Shown here one piece after another: positions 6,656 through 15,124 of a stretch of 15,738 nt of DNA (positions within the stretch are counted from its first letter, which is position 1; every line of letters starts with the position of its first letter). The translations under genes and the position numbers were made by a program. Source of the stretch: DATCDR01 sp036510575 (GTDB taxonomy: Bacteria; Actinomycetota; Acidimicrobiia; Acidimicrobiales; Bog-793); the NCBI GenBank assembly GCA_036510575.1, contig DATCDR010000130.1:1-15738 (forward strand), read 5' to 3'. The notes beneath the pieces are model-generated. The model was not told the origin of the DNA. It made no database searches and was given only the letters and a program-made list of their open reading frames with translations.

Positions 6656-7500
6656 TCTTGAGCGGGCTCTCCGGTGCGGGGCGCTCCACAGCGGCCGCGA
6701 CCATGGAGGACCTCGGTTGGTTCGTGATCGACAACCTGCCGCCGGCGCTCATCGGCCGCATCGCCGAGCTCGGCGCGAATCGTGACAACGAGCTCGAGCG
6801 GTTCTGTTTCGTCGTCGGTCGTGGCGGTTCGGAGTCGATTCCTGAGGTAGTTCCCGCGGTAAACGCCCTCAAGGCAACCGGCGCGCGCGTTCGTCTGGTC
6901 TTTCTCGACGCCTCAGATGAGGTCCTTGTCCGGCGTTTTGAGGGCACGCGACGCCGACATCCTGTCGAGGCATCCGGCGTGCTCGAAGCGATCCATGCCG
7001 AACGCACTTTGACCTCGGCACTTCGAGCCGCGGCGGACATCGTGATCGACACGAGCGAGACGAACGGCAACGAGCTTCGGACCTCGCTCGTCGAGATCTT
7101 CTCCTCGGCGGCCGCGGCTGGCGCGATGGAGACGACGCTCGTCTCGTTCGGTTACAAGCACGGGCTGCCACTCGACGTCGACATCGTCCTTGACTGCCGA
7201 TTCCTGCCGAACCCGCACTGGATCGAGAGCCTCCGTCCCTTCACCGGACTCGATGCCCCGGTACGCGAGTACGTCCTCGGCCAGCCCGAGGCGGTCGAGT
7301 TCCTCGATCGACTCGACGATCTCTGCCAGTTCTTGTTGCCTGCCTACGCCAGGGAGGGGAAGTCCTACCTCTCGATCGCGATCGGCTGCACCGGTGGTCA
7401 GCACCGCTCGGTCGCCATCGTCGAGGCGTTAGCAGAACGGATAGCCAGTCACGGCTTTTCTCCCACCGTCCATCACCGTGACATCGCGAAGAGCCCATGA
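6640..7500 (+). CDS. rapZ: RNase adapter / nucleotide-binding protein RapZ (YvcJ)
   Basis: RapZ-family proteins are P-loop nucleotide-binding proteins. In E. coli RapZ guides RNase E to the small RNA GlmZ and so controls glucosamine-6-phosphate synthesis; in Gram-positive bacteria the family is called YvcJ. The 286-residue product has the Walker A 'GLSGAGRSTA' at 9-18, 'WFVIDNLPPAL' at 27-37, a Walker B-like 'RLVFLDAS' at 85-92, and the C-terminal domain with 'SFGYKHGLPLDVD' (169-181), 'CRFLPNPHW' (186-194) and 'GCTGGQHRSV' (249-258). Length is standard. GAGGGG at 6629-6634 lies 5 bases before the ATG. Its stop overlaps yvcK as ATGA. The rapZ-yvcK pair is conserved across actinobacteria and Firmicutes. 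Confidence 0.97.
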   Translation: MAEYLILSGLSGAGRSTAAATMEDLGWFVIDNLPPALIGRIAELGANRDNELERFCFVVGRGGSESIPEVVPAVNALKATGARVRLVFLDASDEVLVRRFEGTRRRHPVEASGVLEAIHAERTLTSALRAAADIVIDTSETNGNELRTSLVEIFSSAAAAGAMETTLVSFGYKHGLPLDVDIVLDCRFLPNPHWIESLRPFTGLDAPVREYVLGQPEAVEFLDRLDDLCQFLLPAYAREGKSYLSIAIGCTGGQHRSVAIVEALAERIASHGFSPTVHHRDIAKSP

Positions 7501-8396
7501 TCGACGCCTCGCGTGATTGGACGCTCGCTACAGGTGGCCCGAGCGTGGTCGCGATCGGTGGGGGCCACGGGCTCGCGCGTTCGCTTGGCGCGATCCGGCG
7601 GTACGCCTCGGAGCTGACCGCTGTGGTCTCGGTGGCAGATGACGGCGGCTCCTCGGGGAGGCTTCGCGAACGACTTTCGATGCCCGCTCCGGGCGATATC
7701 CGCCGCTGCCTGGTGGCACTGACGCCGCGTCCCTCGGCACTTGCTGACGCACTCGAGTACCGCTTCGACGCAGGCGAGCTCGAGGGCCACGCCCTCGGCA
7801 ATTTGATGCTCGCGGCGTTGACGGCGACGACCGGTGACTTTCTCGGTGCCGTCCACACCCTCGGCGAGCTGCTCGGCGCTATCGGTACTGTTCTCCCCGC
7901 AGCCACCGTCCCAGTCGAGCTCGCAGGGGATTGTGCAGACGGGCGCGTGCTAGGCCAGGTGCGGATCATGGCAAGCTCGAGAGTCACCGCAGTCGAGCTC
8001 GTGCCCTCTGACGTGCAGGCCCCAGCTCAGGTGGTAGAGGCGATCGAGCGGGCCGACCAGGTCGTTATCGGGCCAGGGTCGCTCTACACGAGCGTGCTCG
8101 CGGCGCTGGCCCCGCGCGGCATCGTCGAGGCACTCCGGTCGACTCGTGGCCGCACGGTCTACGTCTGCAACCTGCGCGAGCAGGTCCCTGAGACCGCCTC
8201 GTACTCGATAGCGGATCACGTTTCGGCACTGCTCGCCCATGACATCGTGCCGGACGTCGTCGTGGCCGACCACGCCGCGATCGCACTCGGAGATGTTCCA
8301 GCTGGCGTCAACGTCGTGACGGCGCATCTCACGTCGCGCCAGCCCCTCGTGCACGACGAGTCGCTGCTGGCAAAGGCGCTGCGGACCGAGCTCTGA
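7497..8396 (+). CDS. yvcK: YvcK/GlmR family UDP-sugar-binding regulator
   Basis: YvcK (GlmR, CuvA in mycobacteria) binds UDP-GlcNAc-type sugars and directs carbon into peptidoglycan precursors, especially on gluconeogenic substrates. The 299-residue product has the glycine loop 'AIGGGHGLARSL' (19-30), 'VADDGGSSGRLR' (46-57), 'PGDIRRCL' (65-72), 'EGHALGNL' (96-103), 'IGPGSLYTSVL' (191-201) and 'VCNLREQVPETASY' (223-236), all typical of this CofD-related family. The ATG overlaps the rapZ stop by 4 bases. In most actinobacteria whiA follows; here a 165-base gap leads straight to gap. Its place between rapZ and the glycolytic genes fits a role in hexosamine and central carbon control. Confidence 0.96.
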   Translation: MIDASRDWTLATGGPSVVAIGGGHGLARSLGAIRRYASELTAVVSVADDGGSSGRLRERLSMPAPGDIRRCLVALTPRPSALADALEYRFDAGELEGHALGNLMLAALTATTGDFLGAVHTLGELLGAIGTVLPAATVPVELAGDCADGRVLGQVRIMASSRVTAVELVPSDVQAPAQVVEAIERADQVVIGPGSLYTSVLAALAPRGIVEALRSTRGRTVYVCNLREQVPETASYSIADHVSALLAHDIVPDVVVADHAAIALGDVPAGVNVVTAHLTSRQPLVHDESLLAKALRTEL

Positions 8397-8469
8397 TCCG
8401 CGTGCGGCTGATTCGAGCTACCGTGCGGGCCTGGCGACCCCAAGGGCACGTGACGCCGTAGCGAATTTG

Positions 8470-8498
8470 TTGCGGTTCGCGCCGCTTTGCGCAAGATT
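8470..8498 (+). promoter_or_regulatory. Weak candidate promoter before gap
   Basis: TTGCGG (8470-8475) and AAGATT (8493-8498) are spaced by 17 bases but each matches consensus at only about half of the positions. The whole 8397-8561 gap holds no gene that I can support and no T-tailed hairpin after yvcK. A promoter for the glycolytic operon is expected here or further upstream. Confidence 0.25.
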
Positions 8499-8561
8499 GA
8501 GGATCAAGGAGTTGGGTGCCCGGGGGTGCGTGGGGGATCACGCGGATGAAGAGGACGTGGT

Positions 8562-9577
<1,016 letters not shown>

Positions 9578-9581
<4 letters not shown>

Positions 9582-10708
9582 CCACCGTGCCGGTCCTCGA
9601 GGACCTCCCGCCGCTAGCCGGCAAACGGGTGCTCGTCAGGGCCGACTTGAACGTTCCAATGACGACAAGAGCCGATGGCACTCGCGTCATCGAAGATGAC
9701 TTCCGGCTCGTCGAGTCCATCCCGACACTTTCTTGGCTCGTCGAGAATGGCGCGACGGTCGTCGTCGCCACCCACCTCGGCAGGCCAGGCGGCGTCGTCA
9801 ACCCTGCGCTCAGCGTTGCGCCGCTCGAGGCCCGACTTCGCGAGCTCGTCCCAGGCGTCGAGATCATGGAGAATCTCCGCTTCGACCCAGGCGAGGAGGC
9901 AAACGACCCTGCGTTCGTCGACCGGATCGTCGAGGGCTTCGACTACTTCGTGAACGACGGCTTCGCGGTCTCGCACCGAGCGCACGCCTCGGTGGTAGGT
10001 CCTCCGACGCGGATCCCATCCGTTGCGGGCCGCGTCCTCGCCCATGAGGTCGAGGTCCTATCAGGCCTGATGGCAGATCCTGCTCGTCCGTTCGTCGCCG
10101 TCGTCGGTGGCGCGAAGGTGGCCGACAAGTTAGGTGTCGTGCGCGCACTCGCGCCGAAGGTGGACTGTCTGATCGTGGGTGGGGGAATGGCGTTCACGTT
10201 TCTCGCCGCGCAGGGCCACGCGGTCGGCGCCTCGTTGCTCGACCCAAACAGCATCGAGGCCTGCGCGGCACTGCTCGCCGGCCCAACCCGGATCGAGCTG
10301 CCGTCGGATTCGGTGGCGCTTGGCCCGGACAACGTCACGGTCGCATCGTTTGGTCTCGAGATAGCCGATGGTTACGCGGCGCTCGATATCGGCCCGGAGA
10401 GCGCGGACAGGTTTGCGGCGATCATCGCGTCTGCAAAGACGGTGCTCTGGAACGGCCCGATGGGTGTCTTCGAGGATCCGCGTTTCGCCAACGGCACCGA
10501 AGCGGTGGCACGTGCGATTGCTAACGGGCCAGGGTTCTCCGTAGTTGGGGGAGGGGACTCGGTGAGCGCGATCGACCACCTGGGGCTCGAAGGCCAGATC
10601 GACTACGTGTCGACCGGCGGGGGAGCCTCGCTCGAGTTTCTGGAGAACGGTGACCTTCCCGGACTCGCCGCCCTTCGTAACTCACCGTTTCGCGAGGCGC
10701 TTGGATGA
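9578..10708 (+). CDS. pgk: Phosphoglycerate kinase
   Basis: This kinase transfers the acyl phosphate of 1,3-bisphosphoglycerate to ADP. The 376-residue product shows the signature 'KRVLVRADLNVPM' (16-28) with substrate residues Arg 21, Asp 23 and Asn 25, 'ATHLGRPGG' (64-72), 'ENLRFDPGEE' (98-107), 'NDGFAVSHRAHAS' (126-138), 'GGAKVADKLGVV' (177-188), 'GGGMAFTFL' (201-209), 'WNGPMGVFE' (291-299) and 'GGGDS' (324-328). It is a little shorter than the usual 390-400 residues, with shortened loops in the C-terminal half (around 220-265), but all core motifs are there. GTG starts inside the gap stop; ATGA joins it to tpiA. Confidence 0.98.
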
Positions 10709-11481
10709 ATCCAGACCGAGGCGTTTTGATCTCGGCGAATTGGAAGATGAATGAGAATCACTACGAGGCAGTGAAACTCGTCACCGAACTCTCCGCCCTC
10801 CTTCGAGCAAACCCGCTGCCAGATGAGCGCGAGATCAGCCTGCACCCGAGCTTCACCTCGCTACGAACTGTCCAGACGCTCGTCGAGACCGATCGGATCC
10901 CTGTCGCACTCGGTGCGCAGAACTGCCACTTCGAAGATGCTGGCGCGTTCACCGGTGAGGTCTCGGCCGCGATGCTGGCCAAGCTCGGCGTCGCGTACGT
11001 CATCTGTGGGCACTCTGAGCGTCGGGCGTACGCGCACGAGACCGATGAGGAGATCGGAAAGAAGATCGACGCGGTGCTCCGCAACAACATGTCGCCGATT
11101 CTCTGCGTCGGCGAGAGTGCCGATGCGCGAGCAGCAGGCGACGCCGAGCAGGTAGTCGCCGACCAGCTCGCCGCGGTCGTGACATCGAAACGCCGCGAGG
11201 CGATCTCCCGCTTTGTTGTCGCCTATGAGCCGATATGGGCGATCGGCACCGGCGTGACGGCGAGCGAGGAGGATGCCGAGCAGATGTGCGCGCACATCCA
11301 TCGCCGACTCGACGCACTAGCTGGTGGCGCGGCCGAGGCGGTTCGAGTGCAGTATGGCGGCTCGGTCAACGCCGACAACGCCGCGTCCTTCCTTGCCCAA
11401 CCGGCGATCGACGGGCTTCTCATCGGGGGCGCGAGCCTCGAGGCGGCGCGTTTCATGGCCATCTGCCACGCCGGAATCTAG
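10705..11481 (+). CDS. tpiA: Triose-phosphate isomerase
   Basis: This TIM-barrel enzyme interconverts dihydroxyacetone phosphate and glyceraldehyde-3-phosphate. The 258-residue product has the substrate Lys 14 in 'ANWKMN' (11-16), the electrophile His 103 in 'CGHSERR' (101-107), the catalytic Glu 175 in 'AYEPIWAIGTG' (173-183) with the mobile loop after it, and the phosphate-binding 'YGGSVN' and 'LIGGASL' near the C-terminus. The ATG overlaps the pgk stop by 4 bases. It ends in TAG, which shows that TAG is used as an ordinary stop codon in this genome. Confidence 0.98.
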   Translation: MNPDRGVLISANWKMNENHYEAVKLVTELSALLRANPLPDEREISLHPSFTSLRTVQTLVETDRIPVALGAQNCHFEDAGAFTGEVSAAMLAKLGVAYVICGHSERRAYAHETDEEIGKKIDAVLRNNMSPILCVGESADARAAGDAEQVVADQLAAVVTSKRREAISRFVVAYEPIWAIGTGVTASEEDAEQMCAHIHRRLDALAGGAAEAVRVQYGGSVNADNAASFLAQPAIDGLLIGGASLEAARFMAICHAGI

Positions 11482-11537
11482 GCGGTCTCTAGCCACTAGT
11501 CGCGCTGGTGCGAGGCGATTGTGGCAATGCCTGCTGA

Positions 11538-11543
11538 TAACCT
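11538..11543 (+). promoter_or_regulatory. Weak candidate -10 box before secG
   Basis: TAACCT fits the TANNNT pattern and lies 51 bases before the secG RBS-GTG unit. There is no convincing -35 at 16-18 bases upstream. The 113-base tpiA-secG gap is the only break in this operon, so an extra promoter here would make sense. Confidence 0.25.
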
Positions 11544-11594
11544 GAGCGGACTCGTTGGGGAGGTGCTCTCCAGGACAGCGGTGCGGAGGATCAG

Positions 11595-11825
11595 GTGCTC
11601 ACGGACGTTCTTGTCGGCGTAGAGGTCGTTGCGTCGCTGGCCCTGGTGTTGTTGATTCTTTTGCACTCAGGCCGCGGCAGCGGACTCTCCGACATGTTCG
11701 GCTCCTCGATCGGATCCGCCGCGGCGGGATCGACGGTCGCGGAGAAGAACCTCGATCGCATCACGATTGCCGTGGCTGTGATCTTCGCGTTCTCGACGGT
11801 CATCGTCGGCCTTCGGTGGAGCTGA
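11595..11825 (+). CDS. secG: Preprotein translocase subunit SecG
   Basis: SecG is a small membrane part of the SecYEG channel that assists protein export. The 76-residue product has two hydrophobic segments, about 4-24 and 55-72, separated by a Gly/Ser-rich loop containing 'GRGSGLSDMFGSS', which is the family hallmark. Length is normal. GTG 11595 has GGAGGA (11585-11590) 4 bases upstream. It follows tpiA, the usual actinobacterial location. The next gene starts inside its last codons. Confidence 0.95.
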   Translation: MLTDVLVGVEVVASLALVLLILLHSGRGSGLSDMFGSSIGSAAAGSTVAEKNLDRITIAVAVIFAFSTVIVGLRWS

Positions 11826-13708
11826 GAAGAACCGGGATCAGGTTCGGGCTCCTCGGGCTCCTCGCAGTTGCAACAGCCGCTTGTGGGACTGCCGCCTCTG
11901 ATTCGGTAGGCGGAACTTCGACTACCTCGACGACGTCGAGCTCGGTCACGACGACGACACTGCCGGTTGCCTTCGCGACCGACGCGACCGTCACCGTCGC
12001 GGTCAGCCACCTGCCCTCGAACCTGAACCCGTGGACGGCCGGCGGTGCCGATCCGATCGCGCAGATGATCATGGAGCAGGTGCTCCCGCAGGTCTCGATC
12101 GAGAACAGCCAGCTCCAGACCGAGGTCTGCACGGTGACGGCGAACGCCTGCCCCTCTGCGTTATTGACCTCAGCGGAGCCGATCTCGTTGGACCCGATGA
12201 CCGTCGTGTACCAGATCGCCCCGAAGGCCTCCTGGTCGAGCGGCGTCCCGATCACGGGCGCCGACTTCTCCTATCTACGTACCGAGGTGCTGGCACACGC
12301 TGCCTCGCTCCCTGCAACCGTGCCGATCAATGGCTACGAGGACATCTCCTCGATCGTCACCTCGAACAAGGGAAAGACGGTCACAGTCGTGTTCTCCAAG
12401 CCGTACTCGGACTGGCAGTCGCTCTTCGCCGACCTCATACCGTCTGGCGTCGCGACCGCGAACGGCTTCGAGGCCGCCTTTGCGACATCACCTGCGAGTC
12501 TTCCGAATCTGGTCTCGGCGGGGCCCTATCGGATCAGTCACATCATTCGCCAACATGAGATCGTGCTTGTTCGCAATCCCGCGTACTGGGGGAGCCCGGC
12601 GAACATCGCTCGCATCATATTCCGGGTCGAGCCGACCGAGTCTGCGACGCTTGGCGCGCTTCGCGACGACAAGGTCACGGTCGCGCAGCTGCCACCTGGG
12701 CAGGTGGATCACCAGCTCATCGCCTCGACGACCGATCTTGTCGGCCAAACGTCGTTCACACCACAGCTCTGGCAGCTGGTGTTGAACCTAGGCGACACCG
12801 TCGTTGGCAACGCGTCGCTTCGCACCGCGCTCGCCGACGCGATCGACAGGACACAGCTGCTAAACGACACCTCGCAGTTCGCCGACGGCATGACGGCCGC
12901 TGTGAGCAATCGGATCTTCGGCCTCGGTATCGGGGGCGGAGCGGCCGACGACGCGAACTTCGTCGCGGTGAACGACGTCGGAGCAGAAGCCGCGCTCGTG
13001 TCGGCTGGCTACGCCTACGACGCGAACGGCCTCGCCGACGATCCGGCCGGCAAGCCGCTCGTCTTGCACCTGATCGGGCCCTCGGGCTCATCGCTCATGG
13101 CCGGCGTGGAGGCACAGATCCAAGCCGAGCTACTCGAGGTCGGCGTCCGGGTGAGTATCTCCAACGAACCGCTCTCGCGACTCCTCGGCAGCACGCTGCC
13201 TACCGGGACCTACCAACTCGCGCTCGCGCCGTTTGACATCTCGCCGTATCTCTCCACCGACGCCGCGCTCTACCTCCCGGCCTCCTACTTGACGCCGTCA
13301 ACCACCGCCGCGAGTGCGGCGGCTTTAGCAGCCTCGGGCCGCCTTGGTGGCGCCGTGCCCGAGAGCGCGGCCGCACCGGCCTCGATCTCCTCGTCTGCTG
13401 TCACAAGAGACGTCTTCGCCCTCGACGATCCGTTGCTTGAGCCCCTCTTCGAGCAGGCCTTCACAGAACTCGACCCGTCTGCAGCGAACGACGTCTACAA
13501 CGAGATCGATCTGCAGCTGTGGCGAGATCTGCCGACGATCCCGCTTCTCCAAACGCCGATGGTGACCATCGCGAACAACGCGTTGCAAGGGCTCTCCCCC
13601 TCGCAGAGTCCGGCATCGTTCATGTTTGACGCGCAGAACTGGAGTTGGGAGCTGAACGCCCCGCCTACGGTGACTACTACGACGTTGCCGCAGGCGTCGT
13701 CGCCATAA
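11816..13708 (+). CDS. Family 5 extracellular solute-binding lipoprotein
   Basis: The 630-residue product (GTG start) begins with a lipoprotein signal: basic 'RRTGIR', hydrophobic 'FGLLGLLAVATAA', then Cys 23. A Ser/Thr-rich linker (31-50) precedes the SBP_bac_5 domain of DppA/OppA-type proteins: 'VTVAVSHLPSNLNPWTAG' (58-75), 'KASWSSGVPITGADFSYLR' (137-155) and later 'GPYRISHIIRQHEIVLVRNP' with 'AYWGSP', plus the C-terminal 'FDAQNWSWELN'. It should sit on the outer face of the membrane and bind peptides or other solutes for an ABC importer. No permease or ATPase gene lies beside it. The frame is open further upstream inside secG but without a signal-peptide-compatible start, so GTG 11816, overlapping secG by 10 bases, is chosen; it lacks a clear ribosome site. 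VTTTTLP occurs at 44-50 and again at 619-625. Confidence 0.88.
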   Translation: MELRRTGIRFGLLGLLAVATAACGTAASDSVGGTSTTSTTSSSVTTTTLPVAFATDATVTVAVSHLPSNLNPWTAGGADPIAQMIMEQVLPQVSIENSQLQTEVCTVTANACPSALLTSAEPISLDPMTVVYQIAPKASWSSGVPITGADFSYLRTEVLAHAASLPATVPINGYEDISSIVTSNKGKTVTVVFSKPYSDWQSLFADLIPSGVATANGFEAAFATSPASLPNLVSAGPYRISHIIRQHEIVLVRNPAYWGSPANIARIIFRVEPTESATLGALRDDKVTVAQLPPGQVDHQLIASTTDLVGQTSFTPQLWQLVLNLGDTVVGNASLRTALADAIDRTQLLNDTSQFADGMTAAVSNRIFGLGIGGGAADDANFVAVNDVGAEAALVSAGYAYDANGLADDPAGKPLVLHLIGPSGSSLMAGVEAQIQAELLEVGVRVSISNEPLSRLLGSTLPTGTYQLALAPFDISPYLSTDAALYLPASYLTPSTTAASAAALAASGRLGGAVPESAAAPASISSSAVTRDVFALDDPLLEPLFEQAFTELDPSAANDVYNEIDLQLWRDLPTIPLLQTPMVTIANNALQGLSPSQSPASFMFDAQNWSWELNAPPTVTTTTLPQASSP

Positions 13709-13727
13709 CCGGGACGAACTAGCCCGG
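13709..13727 (+). terminator. Weak hairpin after the solute-binding protein gene
   Basis: CCGGG (13709-13713) pairs with CCCGG (13723-13727) around a 9-base loop directly after the TAA. The stem is short and no T-run follows, so termination is doubtful. Confidence 0.2.
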
Positions 13728-13736
13728 CACGCGCGC

Positions 13737-13742
13737 TAACCT
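13737..13742 (+). promoter_or_regulatory. Candidate -10 box of the tRNA-Leu gene
   Basis: TAACCT fits TANNNT and would start transcription about 20 bases before the tRNA. It is the same hexamer as the candidate before secG. No clear -35 is seen. Confidence 0.3.
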
Positions 13743-13770
13743 CTGTCCGTTCCTGCTCGGAATGTGACAC

Positions 13771-13854
13771 GTCGGAGTGGCGGAATAGGCAGACGCGCTA
13801 GGTTAAGGACCTAGTGCCCGCAAGGGCGTGCGGGTTCAAGTCCCGCCTTCGACA
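13771..13854 (+). tRNA. tRNA-Leu, anticodon AAG
   Basis: All arms fold. The acceptor stem is GTCGGAG (13771-13777) with CTTCGAC (13847-13853), containing one G-T pair, and discriminator A 13854. The D-arm has GCG/CGC. The anticodon stem CTAGG/CCTAG encloses the loop TTAAGGA, so positions 34-36 (13805-13807) read AAG, with U33 before and G37 after, as expected for a CUN-decoding leucine tRNA. A long variable arm (GCCC-GCAA-GGGC) marks it as class II. The T-arm is GCGGG-TTCAAGT-CCCGC. CCA is not encoded; CCC follows the discriminator. Bacteria normally use GAG here. The adjacent integrase suggests its 3' end is an integration site. Confidence 0.95.
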
Positions 13855-13856
13855 CC
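13834..13856. other. Presumed element attachment site at the tRNA-Leu 3' end
   Basis: Tyrosine recombinases often integrate at the T-arm and acceptor end of tRNA genes. The integrase here lies about 90 bases away and reads toward the tRNA. The matching att copy would be beyond the right edge and cannot be seen, so the exact core is inferred. Confidence 0.35.
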
Positions 13857-13873
13857 CAGCTTGAGGAGGGAAA

Positions 13874-13897
13874 ACGCCCGGCCGATTGGCCGGGCGT
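13874..13897 (-). terminator. Intrinsic terminator between integrase and tRNA-Leu
   Basis: ACGCCCGGCC (13874-13883) and GGCCGGGCGT (13888-13897) are perfect 10-base arms around GATT. On the minus strand the stem is followed by a TTTT run (13874-13871), as expected for termination of the integrase transcript. On the plus strand the stem is followed only by TCTG, so it may terminate the tRNA transcript less efficiently. Confidence 0.75.
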
Positions 13898-13946
13898 CTG
13901 CATGTCGGACCTGCGGCGTGCAACCTACGTGCAATAGCGACTCGCG

Positions 13947-15124
13947 CTAGCTCCCGATCGAGATGACCTCTGGCTCGGGCTCTGAGACAACGGCAGCAGC
14001 TCTCATCAGGGCATCGAGGCAGTTCGCGATCTCCTGGTCACGCTCCTCGGTTGCGTGTTGGTAGCGAATCGCCATAACCGCAGTGCTGTGACCAAGGCGG
14101 GCCATGAGCTCCCGAAGCGTCGCGCCGGAGGTTGCAGCCCAGGTTGCGCCCGATCCGCGGAGATCGTGAAAGTGAATCGGTGCGATACCAGCACCCGCGA
14201 GCGCCGCGGCCCAGGGCTTTCGGAACTTCGCCCGGTGTAACGGGTCGCCTGCGGGGGTGGTGAACACCAGCGCGTCGGAATCGGCCCCGACGAAGTGCTC
14301 GAGGTGATGCTCAAGAATCTCGATCAGACCTGCGGGGATCGCGACGGTTCGCGCACTGTCTGCCTTAGGTGGCCTGAAGGAGACGACGCCACCGCGCAGT
14401 CCTACGGCGTTGCCGATCTCAGGGTCAAGGATCAGGCGCCGGTGAAGCAGGTCGACCCGACGTCGACGAAGTCCGGCCAACTCTCCGAAACGGAGCGAGC
14501 AATACGAGCCGAGGAACACCATTGCTCGATAGCGGTCGGTCATCGCTCCAGCAATCGCGGCGACCTGGTCCGGCATCACGATCGGACGCTCCGGCGCGCT
14601 TTCCCGTCCCGCTCCCTTCACCCGGCACGGGTTCACCCGAATGAGCTCGTCGGCGACGGCTTGATTGAGAATGGCTCGGGCCAGGCTGTACGCCTTCGCC
14701 GGTTGCGTTGACTTCGGGTGCTTGCTGATTTGATCCACATGCCAGGCTCGCCATGCTTCGGGCGTTAGATCACCGAGCGCTGTGTCTCCGAACGTCGGGC
14801 GGATCCATCGCCTCCAAAGTCCCTCATAGAGCTCGGCGGTAGTGGGGAGTACGGCCTGCTCAGACGGCTCACGCCAGCGGCGAGGAACCGGTCGCCGTAG
14901 GCGCCGAAAGTCTGACGCGACGGCTCGGGAGCTCTCCAGTCGCCAGCGCCCATCTTGGCTTCGATGTTCGCTAAAAAAGCATTGACGTCGGCAGCTTCCG
15001 GGAAGGTGTAATCCGCGGAGCGCCGTTTGCCGTCCGGTGCCAGGTAAGACGCCTGCCAGCGGCCAGAGGGGAGCTGTCGCGTCGCTCCGAATGTCCTACG
15101 ACCCTTGCGCCTGCGATTCGCCAT
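13947..15124 (-). pseudogene. Tyrosine recombinase (phage-type integrase), frameshifted
   Basis: The N-terminal fragment starts at ATG 15124, with AAAGGA about 9 bases upstream. It encodes a basic, arm-DNA-binding-like region ('RKGRRTFGATRQLPSGRWQA') and the start of the core-binding domain ('TFGAYGDRFLAA', codons ending at 14876). The reading frame then changes: the natural continuation 'WREPSEQAVLPTTAELYEGL' and 'TFGDTALGDLTPEAWRAWHV' lies in the other minus-strand frame and runs without interruption to the TAG at 13947. One base appears lost near 14876-14885. The catalytic domain is complete; numbering from the GTG at 14738, Arg 83, Lys 125, His 191, Arg 194, His 217 and the nucleophile Tyr 226 are all in place. 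Joined, the protein would have about 392 residues, normal for this family. A sequencing error could mimic the shift. Confidence 0.85.

Noticed and set aside
11555..11815. Upstream extension of the solute-binding protein frame to a TTG at 11555.
   Set aside because: It would cover secG in another frame and place a non-hydrophobic Arg-rich stretch before the lipoprotein signal.
14736..14738. GTG at 14738 as the true start of a short integrase.
   Set aside because: The frame continues upstream with convincing core-binding-domain sequence and the arm-binding fragment precedes it, so a frameshifted full-length gene explains the data better.
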